64,000 nucleotides of DNA from Xiphias gladius (Eukaryota > Chordata > Actinopteri > Istiophoriformes > Xiphiidae): assembly GCF_016859285.1 (NCBI RefSeq), contig NC_053418.1:9587501-9651500 (forward strand). Reading direction: 5' to 3'. Of the stretch, positions 15,671-27,652 are shown in pieces. Below the pieces are notes generated by a model. It made no database searches. It was given only the letters and a program-made list of their open reading frames with translations, and had not been told where the DNA came from. The translations under genes were made by a program, and so were the position numbers. Each line of letters begins with the position of its first letter. The stretch's first letter is position 1.

Positions 15671-16997
15671 GTAGTGCATTCAGAAAGTCAAACATTTGGG
15701 CCCTTTTTCAATTCCTCTCTGCAGATCCTCTCAAGCTCTGTCAGGTTGGCTGGGGACTGTCGGTAAACAGCCATTTTCAGGTCTCTCCAGAGATGCTCAG
15801 TTTGGTTCTAGTCATGGCTCTGGCTGGGCGACTCAAGGACATTCACAGAATCCCTAAACTGCTCCTGCGTTGTCTTGGCAGTGTGCTTAGGTTCATTGTC
15901 CTGTTGGAAGGTGAACCTTTGGCCCAGTCTGAGGTCTTGAGTCCCCTGGACCAGGTTTTCATTAAGTATATCTCTGTAGTTCGCTCTGGTCAGCTTTCCC
16001 TTAACCCTGAATAATCTCTCTGTCCCTGCTCCATAAAAAGACCCTCACAGGATGATGATGATGCCACCACCATGCTTCACTGCTGGGATGGTATTGGGCC
16101 GGTGATGAGTGGTGCCTGGTTTCCTCCAGACATGACACTTAGAAATGAGGCCAAACAGTTCCATCCAGACCAGAGAATCATGTTTCTCACAGTCTGAGAC
16201 TCCTTTAGGGGCTTTTTTTTTTTGCAAAATCCAAGTTTGCTTTCATGTGTCTTTCACTGAGAAGAGGCTTCCGTCTTGCCACTCTGCCATAAAGCCCAGA
16301 TCAGTGGAGTGCATCAGTGATGGTTGTCCTTCTTGAATTTTCTCCCATCTCCACAAAGGATCTCTGCATCAGCCAGACGGACCATCGGGTTCTTGGTCAC
16401 CTCTCTTACCAAGGCCCTTCTCCCCTGATTGCTCAGTTTGGCCGGGCGCCCAGCTCTACGAAGAGCTCCGTTGTTCTTAACATCTTCCATTGAAGAATTA
16501 TGGTGGCCAATGTGCTCTTGGGAACCTTCAGTGAAGCAGAATTTTTATTTTTATTATTATTGTAGCCTTCCCCAGATCTGTACCTCGACACCAATCCTCT
16601 CTCCGATCGCCAATCTCCACAGGCCATTCCTTCAACCTCATGGCTTGGTTTTTGCTCCGATATGCATTGTCACCTGTGAGACCTTATATAAACAGGTGTG
16701 TGCCTTTCAAAATCATGTCCAATCAACTGAATTTACCACAGGTGGACTCCAGTCAAGGTGCAGACACATCTCAAAGATGTTCAAGAGAAATGGGAGGCAC
16801 CTGAGCTAAAGTTCAAGTGTCATAACAAAACATCTGAATACTTATGTAAAATTTCTAAAATTTTGTTTCCGCTTTGTCATGATCGGGTTTTGAGTGTAGA
16901 TTGATGAGGGAAAATTTAAATGATTGTAGCATAAGGCTGCAACATAACAAAACGTGGAAAAAGTGACGGAGTCTGAGTACTTTCTGGATGCACTGTA
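15671..16997 (-). mobile_element. Decayed Tc1/mariner transposon
   Basis: The outer ends are 'agtgcattcagaaagt' at about 15671 and 'actttctggatgcactgta' at about 16979-16997, the inverted termini of a fish Tc1-like family whose ends read 'cagtgcatccggaaagt'. The interior, read on the minus strand, encodes transposase pieces. These include the N-terminal helix-turn-helix part ('KVPKSTLATII', 'REVTKNPMV') and the central part with 'WRKPGTTHHRPNTIPAVKHG'. The left terminal repeat lacks most of its internal half, and the reading frame is interrupted many times, so the copy is inactive. A typical intact relative is roughly 1.5-1.6 kb; this copy is about 1.3 kb. Confidence 0.85.
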
Positions 16998-18772
16998 ATT
17001 AGCATTAGGGGATGTGTTAGTGGTGTCAGCTGGTCCTTAATGCACTGTTAGTGGTAGTTCTTTTTCATTTCATCTGTATTGGTCAAGTTTAGAGTCTACT
17101 GCATTTTGTTTAAAGCAAAAAGTACTAAAGATATTATTTAAACAACTCAATGCTCAAACCTCAGTTGTGAACTGTGTAGAATTTCAGTGTCTGGAAAGGC
17201 AACTTTTACCCAGGATGGTATGAGGTACCGTGTCTATAATTCTTGTGACCTATAGAAGCCTGTGGTTGACATGCTTAAATGTAGCTCAGGGTGGATGTGA
17301 TACCTGTAATAGTACAGCTGAAATCTAACAAAATGAGGAACCAGCTGCATGCACTATGTAACATGAAGGTATTGTTTTACTTGTGTGCTATGAGGGCAAA
17401 ACATCATGACCACAATTCAATCATTGATATGGAATTTCCAGACTTCCTGATTACAATGCCTTTGATGGCTTTCCACTCTCGCAAGTGTATTTCTCTGCTA
17501 AATTCCCTCTGTCAAATGTTCGGACTTGTCCTCACAAGGTGAGTTAGTGGAAGTGAAATTTATGTCAGTGGCTGTCGAAGTCAAAAGGACTTGAGACTGC
17601 AAAACCCACTCTCTTTGGATAATCCTCCAAAACACTCAGCAGTGCACAGTTTTAATACTTCCTAAATCAGCAAGAGCGAATGAAGTGCAGCAAGGTCAGC
17701 GTGAAATGATGCATTTGTACAGTGCTCTGCCAAAAGACTGCAACACACTCAGTTCTAACTGGTCTGAGATTACTTTGTAATGTACAGTGTTACAGAATAT
17801 CAATTGACCATTTTTTTTTTTTTTTTTTGAGAGAAGGAAGGAATGTAGTGTGTTATACAGCATGTATGAAATAAGGACATTATTATACAGAGTAAACAGA
17901 CTCAGTGTGTGCTCCACCATGTTTTGTATTTCAGCAGAAAAACAGTAGGAATCAGCAAAAACCTTGGAGGTATAAAGTGCAGTAGCAGACAGAGATAATA
18001 GTAACACTGTCTTAACAAATGCTGAAATAATAAATAAAAATAAAAATTCTATTCACATGATAAAAACACAACAACTTCATCCAGTTTGAGTGTACTAAGT
18101 GTAATCTATCTCAGGACACAGAATGATTAAACTTAATGATTGGACACCAATTCTGGTTAGTGCATTTTTATAAATTAGACAATAAACTAGAGATTCATCC
18201 AGTATTGCTGTATACGTAGTTAACACAGTGTTGTCTCATGAAAACACATGACATGTCACAGTTGTCGGACCGTGTAAGAATGACTTTCAGTTTTGAAAAT
18301 AAGACAGCCCTTGCAAATTCAGGCACGTAAACCAAACAAAGTAACACACAAACCCACACAGAATCAGACAAGCAGGCACAATTCCCCTCAACTGCAAAAC
18401 GTCAGGGGAATTACCTCATAGCTGCTCCAACTTGCTGGCTCAGAGTCGCAATTGTTCATAATGTGGTCATTACAGAGGGGTTTATCTTGCCAACTGCTGT
18501 CTGGTGCACCAGGATCCCATTCGTCAGTTTCCACTGAAAGCAGGAATCCAGATGAACCAACCACAAAATTAGCTTTTCTGTGCATGCACCGAGTTCTGTT
18601 GTGTACTGGTTTCAATAGTACAAACAGTACATTTTTACAAATGTTTTGAGTCCTGATAATGCTCTGAGTCCAGCACAATGCCTACAGGAGGCAGGATGAT
18701 ATAACAAAACAAACAAACAAGCAAAAAAGGTTCGGTCATGTAAATGCCCTTCCTCTCAATACGCCCGGGTCG
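16998..18772. other. Intergenic / dusp2 3' flank
   Basis: No coding exon recognised. It contains a T run (17813-17829) and AT-rich stretches. Part of it, nearest 18.77 kb, is probably the dusp2 3' untranslated region on the minus strand. Confidence 0.5.
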
Positions 18773-20576
18773 TCATCCCTGGCAGAGAACGTCGGTCTCA
18801 AACTGCAGCAGCTGCCCCATGAAGGCCAGGTTGGGCGAGATGACATGGCGGCGCTGCTTGACAAAGTCGAAGGCCTCGTCCAGCCGGACGCGCTGCGTGC
18901 GCATCAGGTAGGCCAGGCAGATGGTGGCAGAGCGGGAGATACCCGCCTGGCAATGCACCAGCACCCGACCACCGCTCTGCTTCACCGAGTCTGTGGGCGG
19001 GACGGAGAGGGGTAGAGAGATCAGCGTGTTGTGCTCCAACTTCACACGAGTTCCTCTGAGATCAGTGAGAACGTCTTACAGGCAGAAGTACGCATAGAGC
19101 TTTGAACAGCTCGCCCGAAGGCGCAGTCGAGCGCTAACGGAAATTTAACCATTGAGTTGGTTCATATGGTCTGATATGTTAGTGTTAGGAAAAAAAGGGC
19201 TCGTTTAACTAAGATGAGTCTAATTCACTGTGGTGGATCTGCTAAGTTCGCTGGAGTTTGGACGGACGTTAAAGCGAGAAAATAACGAGCGAACTCTCAT
19301 TCGAGGGGTCAAACTGTTCACAGGTGGAAAGGGCCTGTGGATGTTCAGGGGGGGGGGGGGGACTCACCGATGAAGGCGATGGCTGTGGAGAAGCAGGCCC
19401 TGATGTCGGTGGCCAGGTTGTCCTCCACGGTGAGCCGCAGGTACTCGAGCTCCCCCTCGTAGAAGTTGGGGCAGGTGGAGGAGACGTTGAGCACGGCCGT
19501 GATGCCCGCAGCTGCGAGGGTCTCTCTGCGGGAGGAGTGGACAGCACTGCCCAGAAACAGGAAGGGCAGCAGCTCCACTGGACCATCCTGCGAATTGGCA
19601 AGATCAAGACAGAGACCGTGTTTAAAACCAACAATAATCCAGATGCAGTTTGGTCTTATTTCATTCATTCTATCTGTAGATAACTGTTTGATGCAAACAC
19701 TTTGATTTTTCAGTTCTACGACATTATGTTTTATCCCTTTACAAAAGGTACATTTTATTTTTACCTGATCATATGCTGGCGTCCTCCGACCCGTCACTGT
19801 TGGCTCCGGTTCCACTGTAGAGAGGTGGTTGCTGGCGGAGTGGTAACAGAGCTCTGAGTACGCCTCTGAAAATCCCTCAAATCCACCTAAATGGAGGTCA
19901 CAAAACATTGGCTAAGCCCCAAGCTCTCACCAAAGTCCTGCTTAAAAATGTGTCGATGTATGAGCAACAGTAATGAAGGGGTAAACATGAGAAGGAAGTC
20001 TGTATATATTCATTTTTAAAATTACAAGTTCAACAGTTTGTTTATCCTCTAGGCTTGATTATGGAGACGCATTAGTAGCTGATGTTTTTGTCTTGCAAAT
20101 ACATCAAAAGCTCAATTTCAACAGTGGACTATAATAAAGTTTTTTGGGTGAATCAAAACAGATTGAAAAGGTATTTAAGTCTCGTTACCATGTAGAAAGC
20201 AGATCTGCGTCTGGACTTCGTTTTGAAGGGCGGTGAGCAGCATCTGGGCCACGCTCTCTGCCTTCAGCTCGGCCACGGAGCGGCTGCTCCCATCCACCAC
20301 CACCACGGGGGAGAACTCCCCGCGCCGCAGCCGACCCAGGAGCGCCTTGTCCGGGATGAGCCACTCCAGAGCCACCATCGAGCTCTTGGACCTTCGACGC
20401 AGCATGGAGTTCCAGTTGACGTTGCGGGACTCGCAAATGTGCGCCCAGGAGAAATCGAGGAAAGGTCTGCAGTCCAGCACCACACACCCAGCAGAGGTGT
20501 ACTGGTCCCGGGGGGTCCTGAGTATGTGAACCAGCTCATTGCCAGTAATTTCCAAAAGCTCACTGCTTGAAGTCAT
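18773..20576 (-). CDS. dusp2: Dual-specificity MAP kinase phosphatase 2 (PAC-1)
   Basis: Nuclear phosphatase predicted to remove phosphate from Thr and Tyr of the ERK/p38 activation loop. Four exons on the minus strand (20576-20189, 19886-19765, 19587-19368, 18990-18773) join in phase to give 315 residues; human DUSP2 has 314. The N-terminal rhodanese-like domain contains 'CRPFLDFSWAHI' and the kinase-docking motif 'LRRRSKSS' at 59-66. The catalytic domain carries general acid Asp226 in 'VEDN' and the signature 'VHCQAGISRSAT' with Cys257. Both numbers equal those of human PAC-1. The C-terminus 'QLLQFETDVLC' ends abruptly, as in DUSP2 and unlike DUSP1/4/5. All splice sites are GT-AG. A run of about 13 C lies a few bases inside intron 3, just after the donor. 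An immediate-early type promoter lies upstream. Confidence 0.95.
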
Positions 20577-20871
20577 GGCTTAAAAAGTAGGTTCGAAATA
20601 ATGCAAAAGTAATAAATAATAAAATGTTCTTTAAAACTGAAAATAAGCTACTAGCGAATAAGAATTTTTTTTTTTTAGTGTTTCTTTCCGTACCAATTTA
20701 AAGTTGATGAGGTGAGATGTTTTTTAAAATCTACCGTAATGTATCTGGAGAGTACTTCAACGTTAGCTCAGTTAGAATGCGCTTTAGATTTTGAGTTTCA
20801 CTTGTTCATTGATAACAGCTGTGGGTGGGGCGAGGTCATCGTGGCCCTTCCTCGTTTTCCACGGGAGGAAC

Positions 20872-20935
20872 GACGTCAGAGGCGGAACGACCATATATGG
20901 CCTGCCCGGCACTCCTTATATGGACACTGACGTCA
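20872..20935 (-). promoter_or_regulatory. dusp2: SRF/ETS/CREB motif cluster upstream of dusp2
   Basis: About 300-360 bp before the dusp2 ATG are two perfect CArG boxes, CCATATATGG (20891-20900) and CCTTATATGG (20914-20923), and a full palindromic CRE, TGACGTCA (20928-20935). A near-CRE GACGTCA (20872-20878) and an ETS core GGAA (20884-20887) lie next to the first CArG box, the spacing used by SRF-TCF ternary complexes. The cluster predicts rapid serum/ERK and cAMP induction, which fits a MAP-kinase feedback phosphatase. One CArG box may also double as the TATA element. Confidence 0.75.
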
Positions 20936-20939
20936 AACC

Positions 20940-23900
20940 TGATTTTCCTACTGCGCACGTGGTCGTTTGGGGTTATCCCGTGTTTATGTGTTGAATGACG
21001 TTATGCCCCGCCACCCCCACCCCCACCCCCCACCCCATCCTGCCTGAAACAGCAGCCCTCAGAGGAAAGGGTGAAGTCTGAATTTTGTTATTTGGGTTTG
21101 ATTAAACCCGAGCTTCTCTAGGCCACTGCATGACTGCTTCTGTTTCCTTGCCCCATGCAGACAAAAGTAACCCTTTCCCTCATGCTTTCCTCTTGTTTAT
21201 CATGCATTCAACTGGGGGGGGGGAGTAAAATGTTGCAATGATAAAATGCCAGAACGGACTTGAATTGCTTTGTTTCTGCTCTGATGGGAAATGGAAAGCA
21301 CCTGTATCTTTCTTGTCTAGTAGATAAAAGCATATTGCACTGCAAAAAAAAAAAAAAAAAAAAAAAAAATCTCTGCCTGACTGTTGCACAGTTGACTGGT
21401 TATATAAAACGCACAGATACAGCTATTGTCTCTTCTCATTTTATGCATTTTCAGACAGAGTTCCTTGTATGGATGACACGATTTTGTCGCATAGAAACAT
21501 GTCATTATGCAAACGGATGAGGTGGAAAGTAACTTATAAAACTTGCACTTTGAGCACACTTTACTTACACTCAAGGGAAAAGGCTGGTGAAACTCTATAT
21601 TTCTGTTATTGTCAAAAAAATCAACCACCACTGCATTATTTTAGTCTGCTGAGGACATCATCTTTAAAAGCAAGTCACAAATACATAATTAAAAACAAAA
21701 AAGGCCAAGTAATTTCCTTTAACAGCAGGACACTGTAGTTTCTGGTAAACATTGCTCAAACAAAAATAAATTGGGGACTATTCTCAGCTGCGGATTTGCT
21801 GCACTAGTAAGTTTTTGGTATGGACTCAAAATTAACTACAGTGCCCTTGGTCAATGCAATATGGCTCACTGATGTAGTTTTAATAGTTTCCAACCATGAC
21901 ACAGAGGAGTAAGATATATCAGACTCTGGCTACACAGATAATACCTGTTTGTAGGATCGATTTATTATGAGTTTCAGTATTGTCATGGGATTGTTGACAT
22001 TAAGAAAAAAAGAGCCCTAAATAAAAGGAAAGCCTCTTGCCCTCAGTTCATCAAACAGGATATTCAGTTTAGGGAAATGATGGTCACCACTCACTATTTA
22101 ACTAAAAAGACCATTCATTTTTCCATGAATAAAGTTACCTATTAAAGATTACACATTAAAAAGTACTTTTTAATAATAACAATAATGAAGTGGAGACGGT
22201 ACGGTGTATCAACGGACAGGAGGCCATGTTGGCTCTTTCTTGATGAATTGAGTAGGATGCTGTAGACGTCTTTTTTTTTTTACCCCGGATACAGGACAGT
22301 CACTGCCTCGTTACAGAAAAATAGTTTTTATGTGCAGTGTGGGACAGTTTATATCATAAGGTGTAATCTGATGTCTTTGTCTTCATTTCCTCATAACCCA
22401 CAATCAAATCACTCTGCCTTCCCACAAACGTCTCCCACTCAAACCTCTGAATCCACTTTCTTCATCTTCCCACTTCCCTTCTCCCCCGGCTGCCTGCTGG
22501 TTCCTGAGCAGCGAGCCCACTTTGTCCCGCTCTCTCCCTGCCGAGGCTGCAATTTCAGTCCACAGCGGCGCACACATTTTGGTACGCAGTACAGCATGGC
22601 TGTCCGTAGAGCCGCTGAGCGTGCATTTACTGTAGCCTCAACATACACTTTAGGCTTTGCGCACAAACATATGAACCCACAGTGAAGCCATGAGGTCTGT
22701 TGAGTTGGAAGATTGTGACGTGAGCGTCTCTGTGTGAGGGTGTCTTAAAGAATGTTTTCGCCCCCATCCCAGCAGCGTGACAGGAAGCAGCACCGCACAT
22801 ACTTCCTGTCACCGGCCATACAGGCCTCACCCTCCACGCACACACACTCCCTCACGCTGCATCATTACAACCTTTGTTACATTTGTCATAGCTCATAACC
22901 CAGCCTGACTACCCCCTATTCAAAACGTTCTTAAGAAATTACCCTAAAAAAACCTGAGTAATGTTTAATGATTTCAGTGGTAAGTTAGTTACTTAATTCC
23001 GGGATGTGGTGGTTCATACACAATAAATGACTCGCTTTCACTTTCATTTGATTAGAAATATATTTTTCAGAGTGTCATGTTGGCAAGGAACCAGCCAAGA
23101 ACATGTGAGGCCCGACACAATGCTGAGAGGGGTGGGCGTGAACATGTTGTTTATGGCGATGATGACGAGGCCTATCAAAGGAAATTAGACTTTTACATCA
23201 ACATTGGGCTAGGTGCTCACAGTGCGTATGTCATGAGAGACAAAAAGGCAACAGCGAGCAGTAACATGCTGAGTGGCAGACTTGTAGAGCTGATGACGGG
23301 GAGGTACCGGAGATCATGACAGAACTTGTGTAAACAGAGGTGGCTATTTGCGATTCAGAAGCAGCTTATGTCATCAAAATGTACAAAGCGCACAGACTGA
23401 AGGAAACAAACAATTTAAAAGTCTGGTGACGGTGTTGTAAGAAAACAGTGACTTCAGAATGTTAAGAACACTACAAGTATTCCAAAAAATTTGACCTTAC
23501 TCGGTCTCTCTGAATGGATATATGAGTAAATAAACATGAAAAGAAATCGGAATGAAAACATCTGCTGCTAGCTTTTACCCCCTCCACGTCACCCCCTCTC
23601 CTCCCACAGGGGGATTATACAGGATTAATTGGATGGCTGGGGCTATTAATCTCTGACAAACACTGTAATCCGGGAGATTTACCTCATCCCTGAGTCCTCT
23701 CATCAATGCCCACGTGACAACGTCATCTCCCCATTCAGGGGGGATGTGTCCCTGCTGGGGTCAGATCATTGATGCGTTCTGGCGAGTTGGTGCTTAATGT
23801 TACGGGAAGTTGTGGGTTTCTGGGGGATTTTTAGTGTGGGTGAGTCTTGGTTATGTTACACCAAAAACCTTCTGTTTTGTGAGCGAGAGCCCAGTGCTTG

Positions 23901-24184
23901 ATTCACCATGATGCATTGTCGAAGATAAACAGTACGTTTACAGACACCTGTGCCAATTTCTGCCTCACAGAGCCTCATTTGCATGTAGCCAACATGTATT
24001 CTCACTTCCATGTTGCTTCTAGACATGATTTGGTACTTTATGCTGGGAACTTTATTTAACCACAGGGCAAAATGTACAACCTGAAGTGAGTAAAAAACGC
24101 CCCTGTCATTAAGGTGTGTATTTACTGTATACAGTGTCTTCATTTTCTTCGTTTTTTTTCCACCTTCCTCCTCCTTCTCGGCTC
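20940..24184. other. Intergenic between izumo1 and dusp2
   Basis: No protein-coding exon recognised. It contains a C-rich run (21007-21039), a G run (21213-21221) and an A tract (21344-21369). The part nearest 24.18 kb may be izumo1 3' untranslated sequence. A possible control element near 23.6 kb is listed separately. Confidence 0.5.
23612..23727. promoter_or_regulatory. Candidate enhancer with clustered GGATTA motifs
   Basis: Two GGATTA motifs (23612-23617, 23622-23627), an inverted TAATCC (23666-23671), a TTAAT core, an E-box CACGTG (23711-23716) and a following CGTCA lie within about 115 bp. GGATTA/TAATCC is the target of K50 homeodomain proteins (OTX, CRX, PITX). Function is inferred from motif density only. 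Confidence 0.25.
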
Positions 24185-27100
24185 CTACGGTGCTCTCCGC
24201 TGATTCATCATCCTACAAAAAAGATCACTAACACATTAATCCTAACTTTAAGTCACAATTAAACACACACCTAAAAATAAATACATCTGCCCATTGTGTG
24301 CTCTTTATGTGTTGTTTAAATTTAAGTTAGAACCTGTTGATTTTTGCGCTGACATCATCATCTAACTGACATCACTTCCTGGAAGAAGTGACGATACTTT
24401 CAGAGAAAACAACTTAATGGTGCGCTCAGTTCAGCTATAAACAATGAACTTATTTATATATCTATTGTCGCTTCATATGACATACACCTAAGCCTCATAA
24501 ATCATGATTCAACCCTCAAGCTGCATGACAACATGATCGCTTTCTTCGTCTTGCGTCATTTAAGTTGTCATGATCTCTGACTGTTCAGTGTCACGTCTTT
24601 TACCTCCACCCTTCCTGCTAACCTCTCAGCCTCTCTTTCTCCCCTCCACCCACTAACTGCCGCTCACCCCAGGACAACTGTGAGGCCTACGCTCGCTGCC
24701 AGACTCAGAGCCGTAACCATGGCGATGACTGGCACCAGCAGGCCCTCCGTAGGCTGAAAAGGTGAGTATTCGTCTCCATGAGGCGGAGAGGGCAGGGTGA
24801 CGAGGGGTCGGTGAGTTCGGTCAGGCAAAGGGTCGACTGTGCGGAAGTAGGACGAAAGTAACAGAGAGATGCGTTAATAGAGTTGTAGAGTAGTTTTTGT
24901 GTGGAGGAAAATATAAAGCCAGAACTTTACACCTTTCAGTTTCTTCCTGATCGACTATAAGTAGGGGTTCTCACATGATTTTGCTTGTCGCCATCTTCCA
25001 AACAGACACAGTAGGCCACGGGCTCCCTTTACAAAAGGTTTTCTCACAGGGAATTTATTTTAGCTATTGTTGGTACTGCATGCATTAGGTACTAGTTGGG
25101 AGAAACCAGCCAGTTTTGAGAAGTAGTTTTTTATGCATCCTCTGATTGGGATTATTTTGTAAGGCAATTCTATTTACAGTACATAGCAAATTTTAATAAG
25201 GGTAAACTCAATGTGCTTTTTATTAAAATCCGTACAGCAATATGGAACATGTATAGAGTACACTAAATAAAATATCAGAAAGCCAACAGAGCAACAAGAG
25301 AAAACAGAAAAAACACCCAATGTCTTAAAGAAATTGACACACTCTGCATCCACCCAACAGACACAAAGCACAAACACAGACACAATAACTTATTATAAGC
25401 CTTAATTTGAGCACGCAGTGAGTTTATTTTCTAATTTTTCTTGGGGCCTCCTTCAGCATCCTAGAATGTTAGAATATCTAAACCGGAACATTTGTCTACA
25501 AATTGTTTTACAGATTTTAACGGGTTTTATTCAGTGCCAATTATTTAGAGTATACGAATGTTTGGAGCATTTGTTCTCTTATGCGGCAACTGTTCAAACG
25601 TGCGAAATGAACTCAGATGTGATGTTGCCTTTTGCCCTTTAGGAGCTGAATTATCTGACAGTTTTTCAGTAACGATGTGTCTAAGCGCTGTAACTCTACC
25701 GGTGAGCAGGAAAGTGACTCGGTAGAAGATGGTTCCATTTCGGGCCCCGCAGAGAGCAGCGATATATCCCTTGTTCATCCACATGCAGCTGATTTAGCAC
25801 CGCAGCCGAGTCGTCTGTCACTACCAAGGCTTTGAAGTCACTCTCATCCAGCTGCAATGAAGTGAAACTTGGAAGTTAGTGGGTGTGACAGCTGGTGGAC
25901 AGCAAATATGCATATTCACGAGTAAAGCTAAATAAATGTAATTTATGGGAATCGGGAAGTATGCAAAGTGGTTGAAAAGGGGTAAATTTCTACTTCAGTG
26001 GTTTACAAGTGGCAAATTACTTCTTATGTTTCTGTTTTGGTTGTCATTTGAGAAAGAGACAGTAATATCAGAGAGACCTTTTTAGTTCCCGGCACTCCTG
26101 GGGCCCAGGAGTAGTGGTATTCTGGTTTTCCCAACAGAAGACGATGCCATGGAAGAAAACAATTCAACACTGCTTGGCCTCCCTCCTCAGCCTGCACTGG
26201 GTATTCTGGAGAGAGGGTGAGAGGGGGGAGGTGAGAGAGAGCGATGCTTCATTCATTTGCATCTGGATTACTTGAATAATCTTTTCATTAGCCCTGCACA
26301 TGGGCAGCCAGCAGCAGTGCCTCGCTTAAGAACACACTCACACACTCGTGACAGCGTGTGTCCATGTCCTCTGAAGAACAGTGAACTCTAACCACATAGC
26401 TAAGACTTCCCCTCATCCTCTCACCCACCCACTCGCCAACAACATTCATACACGAACAAACACATAGAAATATACCACCGCAGTCCTGCTTGCCAGACGG
26501 AGAGAGACAGGTGTATGTCTTGTAGCGGCAAGAGAAGCAATCCATTACTCTTCGATTCAGAAGCCCTGAGAAACAAACACACACATGCGCACACACGTGC
26601 CTGGTAAACACGCACGGTATGTATGGTACTGTGTGCATTCAAGGATTTACAGTGACACAGACGGAAGAGCCAGACAGAACAAACTTACCACACTTGTTGG
26701 GGCATAATCCTGAGGGAGAGACAAATAAGTGATCTGAAACTACTGCATCTCGTACTCAGTAACTGACTTATACAAAGTGTCCTGTCTCATACTGTGCAGA
26801 ACACTCACTGTTATTCATGTCAATTACCATCACGGATGAAGGCGTCCAAGTGTTTTTCTAAGATCTTCCTCCCCTTCTCCATGATCTGTATGGCTTCAAA
26901 TGTTACAGAGCCTTTAGAAAGAACAGTTTTTGTCTTAAAAACTCTGGTGAATATAGAGTTTGTCTTGATTAATGTGTCATATTTAAACACATTTGGTGAT
27001 GATTTGGTGTTTTGCTATAGTTTTTGTTCCAAGTTTCTAGTACTGTGTATCCATCTGGAAATAATTGCTGCGATGAATGATGTTTTTTGTTTCTTACCAG

Positions 27101-27652
27101 TGTGCTGGGTTTTCAGAAAGCGGTCAAATTCACTCTGGTACTCAGTTCTGGCTCTGTACAAAGTGGTGGGATCTGAGTAACGGGAAACAGATAGTCATCT
27201 TGTACTGATTTTATCATTTTACTTTGGGCACTTCACTGAGTCTTTTATCCAGAACAAAATTACAGCCACGGTGGTAAAAACTTTAGCAGCCAGATCAGAG
27301 AAAAAAAAACCTTGGTGGCCTGACAACAGTTTACAAAAATGCAATGAAAATAAAAGACAGGCTATGAGATATAAGTTGCTTTATGTGAATTATCAGCATA
27401 CACCACACTCATGCCATGCCATATTGTGCTAAACCAGGTCTTGACCTCACCAATGACTCCCTTTAGTTCCCTGCTGGTCTCTTTGTAGGTCACATAAGCG
27501 TGGTCACAAATCTTTTTCATTTCAATCTGGTCGTCCACAGTGGGAGCGGACAGGACTAAGTCCTCATGTAGGAGCCTGATCTTGCGGTCACACTGCAGAC
27601 AGGCCTTGGCTGCAGGGACACACCACAGCAAAGACGCCAGCATCAGCAGCAT
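24185..27652 (-). CDS. izumo1: Izumo sperm-egg fusion protein 1
   Basis: Single-pass sperm membrane protein needed for gamete adhesion. I assembled nine minus-strand exons: 27652-27451, 27172-27098, 26911-26828, 26709-26689, 26565-26476, 26205-26078, 25851-25700, 24836-24668 and a short tail 24212-24185. They encode, in order, a signal peptide ('MLLMLASLLWCVPAAKA'), the Izumo helical domain opening with 'CLQCDRKIRLLHEDL', the hinge 'CPNKCGLLNRRVMDCFSC' (both CXXC motifs kept), 'SPSGKQDCG', an immunoglobulin domain ('QAVLNCFLPW' to 'DEQGIYRCSLRG' and 'NGTIFYRVTFLLT'), a Pro-rich stalk and a membrane helix ('LLVPVIAMVTALSLAASVG'). Total is about 315 residues; human IZUMO1 has 350. Exon 7 carries one extra base after 'YRCSLRG'; every other junction keeps phase. 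The cytoplasmic tail exon is uncertain. The frameshift may be an assembly error or a real lesion. Confidence 0.85.

Noticed and set aside
24671-24761. Plus-strand exon-like frame with a good GTGAGT donor
   Set aside because: The reverse strand encodes a membrane helix that is in phase with the izumo1 stalk. The plus-strand reading matches no family I know.
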